Origin: Calycina herbarum
Taxonomy: Eukaryota > Ascomycota > Leotiomycetes > Helotiales > Pezizellaceae
Assembly: GCA_001414485.1 (NCBI GenBank)
Contig: LLEY01000082.1
Coordinates: forward strand, 213,048 to 277,047
DNA: 64,000 bases
Direction: 5' to 3'
Shown: positions 46,436 through 58,661 of the stretch, one piece after another
Numbering within the stretch: the stretch's first letter is position 1
Layout: each line of letters starts with the position of its first letter
Made by a program: the position numbers and the translations under genes
Notes under the pieces: model-generated
Database searches by the model: none
What the model was told of the DNA's origin: nothing
What the model saw: the letters and a program-made list of their open reading frames with translations, nothing else

Positions 46436-47152
46436 TTTCGGGTTTGAATTTGCGCCTTCGAAATCCAAGAGAGAGTGGCAGAGCAGAGGGGTTATGAGAT
46501 AAAAGAGATGAAGGAACGAGAGGAGCCATGGCTGAATGCCTAGGTACGTGTAGACAATCCAACAGGCTCCCAACAGGGTAATACTCGGGACTTTCGCACT
46601 ACACGCATCTAACTAAAAATAACACTGTACTATGAAATAACTATAAATTAGCACTAACCTAAAGAAATGAGACTAATAAACTAAATGTCACGATCTTTTA
46701 CTCAATTCTTTAATCGTGTTTTATGCTTTATACTCGTCACTCAAAGTAGGTAGGAGACAATTGAACGAGCTTCAATTGTAGTATTCAATCAAGCTTATGC
46801 TCGATCGAATGCCCTGGGCCAGCGCCCGTAGGGCGCTCTGGCGATTACTCAGCTCAACCCCTGGCTAAGCATAGCCAAGTGAGGTTATTCAGAGAATTGG
46901 AGCTTGGTGCCAGAGAGCCTGAGGCGGCAGGTCTGCGGGGCCTACGGCCCCGCCAGCAGGCCCAGGACGAGCTCTACTAGAACGGGAAAAAAGTCAGATT
47001 CTGTCTCTCTTAAACACCACGGGCATCCTGAAACAAGTGAGCTCCAACTCTGATTAGAGCGAGGTCGTAACGCTATAACCTCGCTCTAAGTTAAGTAGTA
47101 CGATATACTAAGACATTGCGATATAAAGAGCTGTCGCGCTAATAGGCGTAAT
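46436..47152. other. Upstream region of the F-box gene with a cluster of GC-rich hairpins
   Basis: Normal-composition DNA without a convincing ORF. It holds four strong hairpins. Stem 46821-46827/46831-46837 has loop gta. A nested stem runs about 46856-46886. Stem 46935-46942/46946-46953 (8 bp, gcggggcc) has loop tac. Stem 47054-47065/47078-47089 is 12 bp, ttagagcgaggt. A tgtcac at 46686 and a gtgaca at 47154 could mark an LTR, but no target duplication supports it. Confidence 0.5.
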
Positions 47153-47345
47153 TGTGACAGACGTGCTTCAGGTAATAGACTCAGAACAAACAACACTCTA
47201 TTCTTAGGACAAAAGACGAGGAGAGCAGAAGAGCTCGAGAGAACCGGGAACTAAATACAAGTCATCCGCGCTAGTGCGTACGCTAGTACTAGCGTGCATT
47301 TAAGCAAGCATGTGACATCTAGCCTTCGTAACTATAACCGTCATA
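47153..47345. repeat. 193-bp LTR, second copy of the TGTGACAG family
   Basis: Same length as and colinear with 25010-25202 (tgtgacagacg ... aaccgtcata), with far fewer RIP changes. The flanks GTAAT and TATAT do not match, so it is not a simple solo LTR. It may be one end of a deleted element or a recombination product. Confidence 0.75.
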
Positions 47346-47505
47346 TATATTACTTTAAAGTTAAGAGAATAAACCTCTTAGTATAATCTTATATAAATTA
47401 ATTACTAAAGTTTCTTAGACTTTATAATAATAAATTAGATATAGTATAAAGAGTAGTTAGTAATCTAAGTCTAATTAGAAATAAAGCGAGTAGAGATAAA
47501 GAGTA

Positions 47506-47873
47506 ACGTGATTCATCACCGAGCTACGTACTTTTACCGACTTCTACTACTTCAAAATATAATAAATCAACTATAACAATAGATAAAACATATTACTCTT
47601 CGGATTCTAATAAGCTAGATATATCTATAAGTTCTTAACAAGTTCGTATATTATAACTAGTCTTTCCGTAAGTACTACAACGTCGCGTAGTCGAAATCCC
47701 TTCCTTATAATTTACTCTTCTAAAGCGCTTATCGCGTCGTATCTCCTTATTTACTTCGTCTTAAGCTATAATATCGTGTATATCCTCTATAGTAAGTGTA
47801 TCTCCTTAACAGATACGATTCTTTTTAGCTCTACGACGCTTAGAAAGTGCCTTATTTACCGCTCGAAGTATAC
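47506..47873 (-). mobile_element. Pogo-like transposon fragment, family P5 (3' end)
   Basis: The end starts acgtgattcatcaccgagct after a TA at 47504-47505. It continues with sequence similar to the transposase C-terminal part of P1 (compare 13230-13560), read right to left, with the Arg/Lys-rich tail. The TIR differs from P1. It is cut at 47873 by gypsy G; no continuation is seen beyond G. Confidence 0.7.
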
Positions 47874-48328
47874 TGTAACGAAACTTAAACAAACTAAACA
47901 AAGGTGACTAAGTCTCGAAGGTTGGTATATAGGTAAGAAGTATAGATACGCCGGGTTGTTTACTTAGAAGTGAACTCGTTACTTATATTAAAGATGTTAA
48001 ATAAGATAATAAGATTAATAACTAAAGTTAAGTATAAAGCTCCTATCTAATAGTAGACGTGCTAGTCTTATATAGAGCCTTCGTATCCCCTAGCTGCTAT
48101 AGTCGATCTACCTAACTATAGCTGACATAGTCGACTCGTCGGCTATGTTGCTTACTCTTCCTAGTTACGTGATTATAACCAACTTCTAATAGTAAGATCC
48201 TAGAATTCCTAAATACTCTTTTATATTATAGATTCCCTCTTATATTACCTTCTATTTCCTAGACATTATACCTTATTCTATTAGAGCGCTGTCTAGACTA
48301 CTTATTATATAAAACGTGATTTATAATA
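47874..48328 (-). repeat. Left LTR of element G
   Basis: 455 bp, tgtaacgaaac to gtgatttataata, followed by the complement of a polypurine tract (ctatccccttctta). The cassette (about 48080-48163) is built on tagtcga/tcgacta and atagc/gctat inverted motifs, a type not seen in any other LTR here. Confidence 0.9.
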
Positions 48329-48439
48329 CTATCCCCTTCTTAGACTAGCGTGTCCCTACGCTTAAGTATAGCCTAAGAAATATTATTAAAGAGCTATTAG
48401 CCTTTCTAGTTTTAATATAAATACTACTTATACTTTTAA

Positions 48440-49098
48440 ATATAAATACTAGATCGAACTTATAAAGTATATTAATAAATCTAGTAAAGAGATAGTTCCT
48501 TATACTTAATATAAATGTTTTAGATAAAGATATATAGCTATAGCTTTAACTTTAAAGGTTAATAAATATTCTAAGTATATAAGATAGAAGAAATCTTATA
48601 ATATTAAGTTGTAAAACTAAATACCTTTACTTTCTAACTAGTTCTTAATCGACTAGTAACGACGAAAACTAAGAGACGAAGAAGAATAGGCCTAGTAGTT
48701 CTAATAGGAAGTAGCTACTAAGGTTCTTTGTTTTTAAAAACTTTAGTACTAACTTAATAAGCGAGAATAATAGCTAATTTAGTCTAGTTTAAATTCTATA
48801 GCTAAGCTAGAGGAGAAAGAGGAGGAAGAGAGAAAAAACAGAGAAAGATAGAAAGAGAAGGAGTATAGAGAGGAAGAGGCTGCTAGGCTAGCCGCCCTTC
48901 CTACCTCCGACCCCGCCCTCGATCTGTCTCTCGACCCCGCCTTTCTAGAATCCTTTCCTCTTAATTATAAGATATAGGCAACCCTAGGTTTTGATAGTAG
49001 AACTTCTAAAGTTCCTCTAAGTAACGGTTAAGGTTGCTTTTTAGTTCTTAAGTATTTTCTAAGTATAGGTAATTTAACTATTTAATTAAATACTTAAC
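48440..49098 (+). pseudogene. Antisense accessory ORF of element G, Zn2Cys6-like plus coiled coil
   Basis: Cys-position codons at 48501, 48510, 48531, 48567, 48576 and 48597 all read TAT. The spacing is C-x2-C-x6-C-x11-C-x2-C-x6-C. The frame then gives LQNQIPLLSNQF, a long Gln/Glu/Arg-rich helical stretch (about 48670-48890), a Pro/Asp/Ser region with LDLSLDPAFLESFPLNYKIQ, and the tail ATLGFDSRTSKVPLSNGQ. This is the best preserved of the four copies. Binding of the cluster to DNA and dimerisation via the helix would be the family expectation. Confidence 0.7.
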
Positions 49099-52000
49099 TT
49101 ATCTTCTAATAAGTTTATAGTTAAGAATCCTCTTAACTTTGTATTTAGTATTTAGGTTTACTAGTTAAATTTCTATAAGTAGAGCTAGTAGTGCTCCTAG
49201 TAGTACTAGTTTAAGTAAGGATATATAGAATACTAGATAGATATTTATTATTCTTAGTAGTACTAATTTATAATTTAAAGGTCTCTTAACTTGTTTAATT
49301 TTAAATAGTCTAAGTTTTTTATAATCTAGTTTATTACTTAGTCTTTTTATATTAATATTTTTCTATACTAAGTAGACTTTATCTCTCTCTTTTAATATTA
49401 GCTTCTAACTATGTTGTTTATTATAGTAGTATACGTTCCTTTTAATAATAAACTATAAATCCTTTATAAGTTTCTTATATAATCCTTTAATTTTTAAGAC
49501 CTAAATATAAGTAAGCTAGTTATTAATAGTTATAGATAGTAGTTCTTAATATACTAATAATTTATATCTAACGTTAGTATAAAATAGTATAATAAGTGTT
49601 ATTTCTATTACTAAACTGTTATAGGTAAACTATACTAAGAGTAGTAGTTCTACTTAGTTGTTTTATTAATAGTTTATATAATAATAAAGGTATATTTCTA
49701 CTACTTAGTTTATATATTTATTTCTTCTATTTATTTAAGAGTAAAAAGCTATTAAAAGCTTTCTTTTTATACTTAATTATTTTATAAGAGCGATTTAAAA
49801 TTTTAAGATAAAGAGTTTATCTCTATCTAAGAGTATTTCTTTAGGTAGTCTATATCTTAAGACTACTTCTCTAAGGAATATGAATACTAATTCCTTAGCT
49901 ATACTTAACTCTATATATACTACTAAAATTATATATTTTATAAGTCGTTCTATAATAACTAGGATTAAGTTATACTTAACTCCTATTATTAGATCTTTAG
50001 ATTTTAGTAGTTTAATAATAAAATCTATAGATATTAATTTCTAAGGTATTTATAGTATTAGAGTAGTGTTTATCTATTTATAAGAAGTATAGTAGGAAGC
50101 CTTATTCCTAGTATAAGTATTATATTCTATTATTACTTCTTTAACTATTATAGATAACTAATTAATATAGTAGTATTATCTTATCTTCTAGAGGGTTCTA
50201 CGAATTCCTTAGTAGCTGTAAGTAGGTATAGTATAGTATTCTTATATAAATTCCTTTATATATAAGCTAGGGACTTATAATTTCCCTTTTATATACTAGT
50301 TATAACCTTTATATATATTTTAAATTTTATCTATCTAAATATTATTTATTACTATAATTTTATATATAGTAGGTACTAAGTCTCTATTCTTAAGAGTTTT
50401 TAAGATTATAATCTTCTTATATTCTTTATTTCTCTTATATTTAGGTTTTTAGCTAAGAGTATTAGCTTAAGTATTTAACGTTTCTTTTATATATTAAATA
50501 ATAATATTAAATCCTTTTAATATCTTTAACTATTTAGCTAATTATCTAGTTATAAGTTTCTTAGTTATTATAAATATTCTAAGATTCTTATAGTTAGATA
50601 GGATTATAACTAGGTGTTTTACTAACTATAAATAAATTCTTTAGTATTCTAAAGCTAATACTATAATAAGTAACTCTTTATTAAATATACTATAGTTTTA
50701 TTATACTAGGTTAAATGTTTTAGAATAATATATAATAGGTATAAGTTTTCTCTTTTTATTTAGATATAGGTAAATTATACTTACTAATATATCTAAGGTA
50801 TTTGTTTTAATTATACTTAGTTTTTCTATATTAAAGTTATATAAAATAGGTTTTTTTATAAATCTTATTTTAATCTTTTAAAAAGTATCTTTAGCTTATT
50901 TATTCTAAATAAATTTAATAGCTTTCTTAACTAGTATTATTATTAGTTTAGTAATCTTTATATAGTCTTATATAAACAGATAGTAAAAGTTTATAAATCT
51001 AAAGAAGGACTATATATCTTTTATATTCTCTAGTAATTTCTAGTTTAAGATGTCTTAGATCTTTATTAGATTTATTTCTATTTTCTCTAAGTTAAATACC
51101 TATTCTTAGAAAAGTGTCTAAGTTACTTTAAACTTGTATTTTAAGAGTTTTAACTAAGAGTTTACTTTTACTAGTTATTATAAAACTTCTCTAATATATC
51201 TCTTATATTCTTCTTCTTTTTCTAAGAAGATTAAGATATTATTTAAGTAATAAATTACTATTACTCTTAGAAGATCTCTTAAAATATTATTATTTTATCT
51301 CTAATATATAGCTAGTATATTATAAAGTCTAAATAGTATAACTATATATTTATAAAAGCTTAATAGTAAGGTAAATACTATCTTCTATTTATCTCTAGTT
51401 TTTATTTATATAAGTCTATAAGCGTTTTATTAATCTAATTTTATAAATTATACTATTTTACTTAACTTATCTTATAAGTATTAGCTAGGTAGTAGTAGAT
51501 AAGCGTTCTTAACTATAGTATAATTTACTTTATAATAATTAATATATACTCTTTTATCTAGGTTATCTTTCTTTTTAATAATAAGTATATTTAAGGTAAT
51601 TAATAACTTAGATCTTCTAATATATCTCTTCTTAATACCTTTTTTTATATAACTCTCTATTCTCTATAGGCTTTTCTAGTTATATAACTAAAGCTTCTAC
51701 TTTAAGAGGTAATAACCCTCTTTTAATTTAATCTTATAATCTTATAAGCGATGTTCTAGTAAAGCTTATAAGTCTTCTAGGTTTTCGAACAAAGCTTTAA
51801 ATTCTCTATACTATATAGGTATTTTATTATTAGCTTTCTTACTAACCTATAAAGGACTTTAGACAAGGTGTCTTAGTGCTTTAGAAGAGGTAATACTAAC
51901 CTTGTTCTAGCTTTAAAGTTATAAACACGAACCCTTATATTTATATTAACTAAAGGTTATTATTCTAGCCTTTTAGTCGATTTCTAGATTATGTTCTTAA

Positions 52001-54700
52001 ATCTATAGTATACTAAGTATTACTTCCTTACTTCTTATTTTAATAATATTAAATTATATATTTAAATAGTATCTTTTAATATTAGTTTCTATTAGAATAG
52101 TTTATTAATTAATAATCCTATTTTAATATATAATATCTATTTTATTAACTACTCTTAGTTAATATAGTCTTATCTCTTTAATTAGAACATTTAGCTTTTC
52201 TTAAGCTATTAGAGAGATAAAGTTACTTATTACTCCTAAGTCTATTATAACTTATAACTTCTTCTCTTATATTTCTATAGTTACTATTAACTGTCTTTCT
52301 TCTAAAGTAGTATCTAACTTTGCTTTAATATATTAGACTTTAAAAGATCGATTTTCTTAATTATAATTCCTTCTTTCCTTATTCTTATACTATAGGAAGA
52401 ATCTTACTCTTTCCTTATTAGCGTATACTACCTTATATACTAATCTATATTCTAGGATTCCTATTATCCTAGGAATTCCTCTTATAAATCGTTTTAGTAT
52501 TTGTTTATAATTATATTAGATCTATTTATAACTGGTTTCTATAATAGCTTTTATAGACTATAGCTCTCCTATATATAGATAATCTAAAGTAGCTTCTAGT
52601 ATACTTATCTTTAGTTTTATATAGTAAACCTTAAATATATAGTCTCTTAAGTTCTTTTTCTTAACTATCTAAATCTAGGACTAAGGAAAGAATATTACTC
52701 TTTTATCGTCTGATAATACTACTTTGTATATCTAATAATATTCTACTATTCTAGTAGGTTTTAATAAGATTCTTTTAAACTGTTTCTATAATAACTAATC
52801 TAAGGTTAGACTTAGTTTATATTATATCTATTATACTATTATTTCTTAAACTATTTTTATAAACTATAGTTCTCCTACTAGAGGATAGTAAAATTCTTCT
52901 AGTTCTATTTTAGCCTATTTAGTAATATTAAGCTTCCTTTATTCCTAGAATAGTATACTAAATAACTTTAGTAAACTATATTCTCTAAATACTATTCTAT
53001 CCTCTCTAATTAACGTAACTATAATATATTACTTAAATTCTTTTAGTATAACGTCTTTAGGTACTGTTCTATAAAAGAGGGTTTTAATTTATCTTTTAAA
53101 TCCTATTAAAGCTTACTACGTTTATATACTAGTTTCTTCTAAAATATTATATATCTTCTATACGTCTCTAACCTTAAGATAAGTAGATCTCTTAACTTAT
53201 AGTTAGGTATATATAGGTTCTTTATCCTTAATAGTTTCTTACCTAGTAATTAGGCTAACTAGAGTTATTATTTTAGAGTTATTTCTTATAATTATATATA
53301 TTATTAAAATAGTTAGATTAACTCTCTATATTATATAAGGACTCTAGAAGTCTAGTTTCTAGTTATTAATATATATCTATTGATTTCCTTATTTAAAGGT
53401 TCTAAGGAAAGCCTAAGTTTCTCTAACTTTAGAGTCTTTATTTTTTACTTCTCTTTTTAAACTAGAAGATAAATCTAATGTCTCTAAAGAACTAGTTAAT
53501 AGTAGTAATTTATATTCTACTTAAAGAGGTTACTTAGATTCTATTATTAATTATATATTATAATATTCTTTAAGAAGTAGATCTTTATTATTATTAGTAT
53601 CTTATATACTACTAATTCCTTTATTATTTTTAATCTAGATTCTATATCCTTCTATTTTAAGCTCTTTATCTATAAGTTTAATATAATTAGTTAAGGCTAT
53701 CTATTATTAAATAGTAGTATTAATTTATTTCTTTCTCTTAGAGTCTTTCTTCTTACTATACTTATTTACTCTATAACCTAGTAGGCTATAATTATAATAT
53801 AAGTTCTACTTATATTAACGATTTCGCTCTTCTTAAGAAAGTCCTCCTTTCTTTAGAAAGGTCTTCTTTTATATAGCGTTTATCTTCTTACTATGTTTAT
53901 TAGTATAAGAGTGCTTTTACTTCTCTAACCTTTTACTCTTTTTCTTATACCTAGGGTTACTCTTTCTAAATTTATATAGGCAGTTATCTAGCTAGACAAC
54001 TTCCTTAATTATATTTATAATAGTTAAGAATTATATGTTCTACTTAGCTATTTCCTTATAAATATATATTTTTAATCCTTTATAAAAAAGTTTTATAAGA
54101 GCGATAGTATTCTATTCTAACTTTGTTCTATAACGTTAAAATTTATTAGTATAATCTATTACTAATCTAGTCTAGTATAATTCTAGAAGCTTATATATAG
54201 CTGTTTAGATTATATCAAAGTCTTTAAAGACTTTTCTAATAGTTATCTTAAATCCTCTCTAAGATTTAAATATAATCTTAGTTAATTCTATCTTTCTATC
54301 TTTATCCTTATTCTTAAAGAAGTCTTCTAAGTATAGCTCGGCCTATTCTAATACTAATCCTCTAAGATAGGAGATAGTAAAGATAGTTTATAAATTATAA
54401 TTACTTTTAAACTTATTAGTATTAAAGTTAAAATAGATGTCTATTTAGAGAAGGAATAAGTCGAGTTCCTTTTACTTTCTATAATATATATCTAGTATCT
54501 TAACTTTAATAGACTTAAGTGCTTTAACCTTATAAAGCTCGGGGGCGTCTAGTATACTAATATTATTATCGTTCCTGATTAACTATATACTAGTAGGTGT
54601 TCTTCTGGTTATACTTCTAGATATATCTACGACGTTAACTCGACTAGTATTCGAGCTAGCTGCTACGGCGGGGGTTGCTAGGGCTATGGCGACTAAACTT
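49010..54700 (-). pseudogene. Gag-pol polyprotein of element G (broken)
   Basis: Right to left: gag with capsid-like segments (53900-54700) and a zinc-knuckle remnant (about 53755-53815), a duplicated spacer (52330-52930), and protease (about 52200-52260, Asp-Leu-Gly in place of Asp-Ser-Gly). RT follows, with its Y.DD region at about 51230-51260, then RNase H, integrase (about 49350-50300) and chromodomain (about 49040-49190). The chromodomain region retains a KYKVKRILNYKLI motif. Stops are mostly at Gln/Trp codons. Confidence 0.85.
52330..52935 (-). repeat. Tandem duplication of a ~300-bp spacer module in G
   Basis: Two diverged copies in direct order. Matching landmarks are attagactttaaa (52335) and gtaaaccttaaat (about 52626); ggaagaatcttactctttcc (about 52396) and gaaagaatattactctttta (about 52685); atagctctcct (about 52560) and atagttctcct (about 52867). 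Elements A and B have one copy between zinc knuckle and protease. It accounts for the extra ~280 bp of G. Confidence 0.65.
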
Positions 54701-54718
54701 CTAAGCGGGTACTTAAAG

Positions 54719-55183
54719 TATAACGAAACTTAAATAAACTAAATAAAGGTAACTAAGTCTCGAAGGTTAGTATATAGGTAAGAAGTATAGATATACTAGG
54801 TTGTTTACTTAGAAGTGAACTTGTTACTTATATTAAAGATATTAAATAAGATAATAAGATTAATAACTAAAGTTAAGTACGAAGCTCCTATCTAATAATA
54901 GACGTGTTAGTCTTATATAGAACCTTCCTTTCCTAATTACATCGCTTATATCGCTCGCATCGCTCGCGTCGCTTACGATTAAGACGATTAGAGCGATGTA
55001 GGCGATCACGTTACATGACCGCACGTGACTTCTAATAGTACTATAATAGTAAGACCCTAAAATCTCTAAATGTCCTTCGTATTACTGATTTCCTCTTATA
55101 TTACCTTCTAATCCCGGATGTTATACCTTGTCTTATTAGAACGCTGTCTAGACTACTTACTACGTATACCGTAGTTCGTAACA
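54719..55183 (-). repeat. Right LTR of element G
   Basis: 465 bp, tataacgaaac to gttcgtaaca. The cassette (about 54925-55007) is of the atcgct/gcgat type, as in the solo LTR at 10148 and LTR D, not that of its left partner. Confidence 0.9.
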
Positions 55184-58100
55184 ACAACCTCGGTAATACT
55201 CTTAACCTTGCCTTTTACTCGAGTAACCTCTACTAAAGAGAGGCGTCTACTAAGATAGACCTTACCTTTAAGTATAGCTCTAACTACCTCCTACTTCTTA
55301 CCTAGCTTCTGTATATAGGAAACCTAATAGAGAAAGATCCGCCTTTGAAACTTAGTACTCTTAATATTAAAACCTTTGAGACTACCCTCTAAAATAAGCT
55401 TAAAACGTAATAGCTATACGAACTTATATAATAACTAAATACGGAATTACTAGAGGCTCTAATAGGATTTATTACTAAGAGTATATATAACATATACCTC
55501 TATAGTACTAAGCAAGGTCTTAGACATAGATTCGAACACCCCTGGTAGAACAAGGAATATTAGACAGCGGCTACCGAGGCAAGGCAGGTATAAAGACTTA
55601 ACGTAAGCTCTTAAGCCTTAAAGTCTCTTTATAGGAGTCTAAGATAGGAAATCCGGAAAGTAAAGAGAGAATACTTCTATAACCTAATTAATAAGGCTAC
55701 GAAGAGTAAAGACGTCTTTAAGATTTATAAGTAGTACTAAAGTACTAGAATATATAAGTCTCCTCTTTTAAGAGACTTAGTAAGTCAGCTAGGCTTTACT
55801 ACTTAGAAGAAGTAGAAGATCCTTATATAAGAGCTGCTTATAAACAAGGCTAAAGTTAGAGATATACTATTTAACACTCTAACTATTCCTACTCAGGCCC
55901 TCTTATAGATAGACCTTACTTTATATAAGGTTAAGGAATCGATCCTCGGCAAAGCTTCAACTATACTAGAAGAAGACAAGCTAGTAACAGGGGTCCTTAA
56001 AGTAGCCTAGCTATAGATCTCGAACCTTGTCTTCCTACTATTCAGAGGCTATATAAAGATAGGCTTCTACCTAAAGATCTTCCGATCTGCTATTATTACT
56101 ATTATCCTAAAATCTAATAAGAAAGACAAGTCCTCCCCTCGAGTATACTAGCTAATTACTCTACTCTCGGTCCTTAGAAAAGAGCTTAAAAGGCTTCTTA
56201 CTAAGCGAGTCTCTTAGATAGCTATTAAGTACTCTGTTCTAGGATAGAACCAGTTTAAGGCTCTTCTACTAAGAGCTACTATAGACCTTACTACCTGTCT
56301 TACCTTTAATATTAAGTTAGCTCTTATAGATAAGTAGGAAGCCTCTCTTCTTATACTCGATATTAAGAGCGCCTTTAACGTAGTACTCCCTAGCCGCCTA
56401 ATTAAAAGGTTAAGAGAGCAAGGATAGCTATATTACTTTGTAGAATAGGTCTCCTCTTTCTTAACTAATAGATTAGTAAAAGTAAAGCTTAATAGAGAAG
56501 TAGGCGACGCTACCCCGCTTTAGTATAGCCTTCTATAAGGCTCGCCTATCTCACCGATCCTCTTTATACTCTATATCTAGCCCCTCTTTAGATTAGGAGT
56601 TAGCTCTCTTCTAGTAGTATAGAGATTCAGCTACGCTGACGATATTAGATTACTTACTTTCAGGCTTTTAAAGGCAGGGAATATCAAAGACCTAGCAAAG
56701 CAGGTAGCAAGCGTACTTAAGTAGGACATAGACGAGGGTATTACCTTTAACGCTGAAAAATCAGAACTTATCTACTTCTCTTATAAAAGGAAACAAAGAG
56801 AGAGAGGCATCTACCCCCCCCCTACTATTATAGTTAAAGGAAAGATAATAGAGCCTATATAGGAACTCTAGTAGCTTAGTATCTTCTTTAACCCCTGCCT
56901 TACCTTTTATAGTTATATTAAAAGAATAGCTAGTAAGGCTACACTTATAGCTAATACTCTTAAAGAAATAATAAACATAGTAAGAGGATCCCTCTTATAT
57001 CTATTAAAATAAGCAGTTACTACTTATATCCTCTTAATCGCCTATTTTAGGTATAAGACCTAGTACTCTAGTTATATAAAAACAGGCTAAGTAGGTACTA
57101 TAAATAACTAGATCAGCTACTACCTAACTCTCCTAGATAGAGTAGTTATAAAGTATACTAGGATTATCCTCCCAGTCTATAAAACCACTCCTACCTCGGT
57201 ACTCCTTATAGAATCTAGCCTCCTAGACGCTGAAATTACTCTTATAATAAAAAGCGGAGCTTTTAAAGCTAGAACTTAATAATTCGACTTAGTACACCCG
57301 CTTAAGCGATGTATAAATAACCCTTACTCAAAGGCTAGGCTTATTTACTGCTCTTCTAAACCTCTCTCTCTTTTAGAAGAAGTCGATCTAATTTAAGACC
57401 CTCTATAAAGTAGAGAGTTTAACTACTAAGCCCGCCTTCTTAAGGTAGCTAGCCCGAGCCCTAGTAGTAATAAAGACTCTTATAAAGCTGAATTCCTTGA
57501 ATTCCTTAACTCTGTTCCGTCTATAGACCTAGTTATATTTACCGACGGCTCTTACTTAGACGATAAAAACACAGGAGGAAGCGTATACCTTATAAGAGGA
57601 GGGGTTGTTTTAAATACAAAGCTCTTCCCTTTTAGCAAAACCTTAGAAATATATAATATAGAAGCGAGAGCCGCCTTATATAGTCTTAAGCTTGCCCTCG
57701 TATCCCCTTTTTAGTCCTTAGCTATAAAGTACTAGATTTGCCTCGATAACCTCGAGGCTATACTACAGCTAACCTACTAATCCTATAACACCTTATAAGA
57801 AACCTTTAATAAGGTATTCGACTTTACTTAGCTATACCTAGGGAAGATCTAGACACAGTAGTACCCTAGTTATATAGGAATTCGAGGGAATGAAATTACT
57901 AACAAAGCTACAGGGAAAGCAGCTCGAACACCCTCCTCTAGCCCTTCTTTACTTTATACTACTATACTTAAGAGAGAAGTTAAAGAGATAAGAGTCAAGC
58001 TCACGAATAAGCTTTAGTAGACAACACTCCTAGATATCTATAAGAGGCTAGGTCTTACTTCCTAGCTCTTAAAACCTAGAACTCTCTAGCTACTAAGAGA

Positions 58101-58250
58101 GGTCCTAGCTCGGCTTATTACAGCTTATACTAGTTACGAAGACTTTATAGCATACTACCTTCGATCTACTACCTTAACACGTTACTAAAATCCGGGAATT
58201 ATAAATATAAAAAGGCTAAAGCATAATTCCACCTACTCTTCTATAGGCTT
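55184..58250 (+). pseudogene. LINE ORF2: RT and RNase H (broken)
   Basis: RT landmarks: LILDIKSAFNVVLP (about 56355-56395), LQGSPISPILFILY (about 56535-56575) and FSYADDIRLL with YADD at 56632-56643. RNase H follows with IFTDGSYLDDK at about 57535-57565 and an AALYSLKLAL segment near 57675. The C-terminal LARLITAYTSYEDFIAYYL segment (about 58109-58164) matches the Tad/I-clade pattern that precedes a CCHC-type finger. Most in-frame stops are TAG or TAA at former Gln/Trp positions. The YADD catalytic residues are intact. Confidence 0.82.
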
Positions 58251-58661
58251 ACAAAGAACAAAGAGCTAAGGCTATTAGCTAAGGCAAAGGGAAATCCTCA
58301 ACTCCTATTCAGACCTAGTTATAAGGAGCTTTTCAACAAGGTCTATTCTAAGACCAAGTTCTTTATAAAGATCTGTCCCTCGAGATAGTTAAAACTCTCT
58401 TTTCTATTCTTTTTCTACATTTTTATATATATCTCCTTTGTCTTTCCCTAATTCTATAAACTAATTAAGGATAAGGGCTGTTCTAAAAGTAGAGCTTCTC
58501 TTTAAACTATCTCTTATAAATTAGCTCACTCGTTTACACCCCCTGTAGCCTAGGGCACCCCCCTAGCGTCATTTGCCCTCTTTTGGAACTTTTTAGGACC
58601 TAGACCACGCGATCTAGACTCCGCCTGACGTTAAATAGAAATAAATAAATAAATAAAATAG
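55184..58661 (+). mobile_element. Tad-like LINE, 5'-truncated, ending in an ATAA-type tail
   Basis: A single long + frame with RIP stops encodes the end of an endonuclease (GNTLNLAF near 55190), then RT, RNase H and a C-terminal domain. After the ORF come a ~250-bp 3' UTR and the tail aataaataaataaataaaa (58639-58658), as expected for target-primed insertion. The 5' part is replaced by the right LTR of G. RIP is milder than in the gypsy elements. Confidence 0.85.

Larger units (their letters stand above)
47874..55183 (-). mobile_element. Ty3/gypsy element G, apparently chimeric
   Basis: LTRs at 47874-48328 and 54719-55183 belong to the A/B/H family, and the internal order and strand are the same as in A. 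However, the flanks do not match (TATAC left, ACAAC right), the LTRs carry different cassette types, and their lengths differ (455 and 465 bp). The left neighbour is pogo P5 and the right neighbour a LINE. G therefore looks like the product of recombination between two insertions. It has no insertion of another element inside. Confidence 0.85.

Noticed and set aside
46436..46573. N-terminal extension of the F-box gene to 46573
   Set aside because: The frame is open, but the only start there would be TTG, unusual for a nuclear fungal gene; the ATG at 46435 directly precedes the F-box motif.
46686..47159. Candidate LTR with tgtcac...gtgaca ends
   Set aside because: The flanks (ctaaa and gacgt) do not match, the right end overlaps the start of the 193-bp LTR, and no second copy is present.
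1..58661. Centromere or A/T isochore with a functional role
   Set aside because: AT richness and TpA excess are fully explained by RIP of identifiable transposons; no satellite array is seen.
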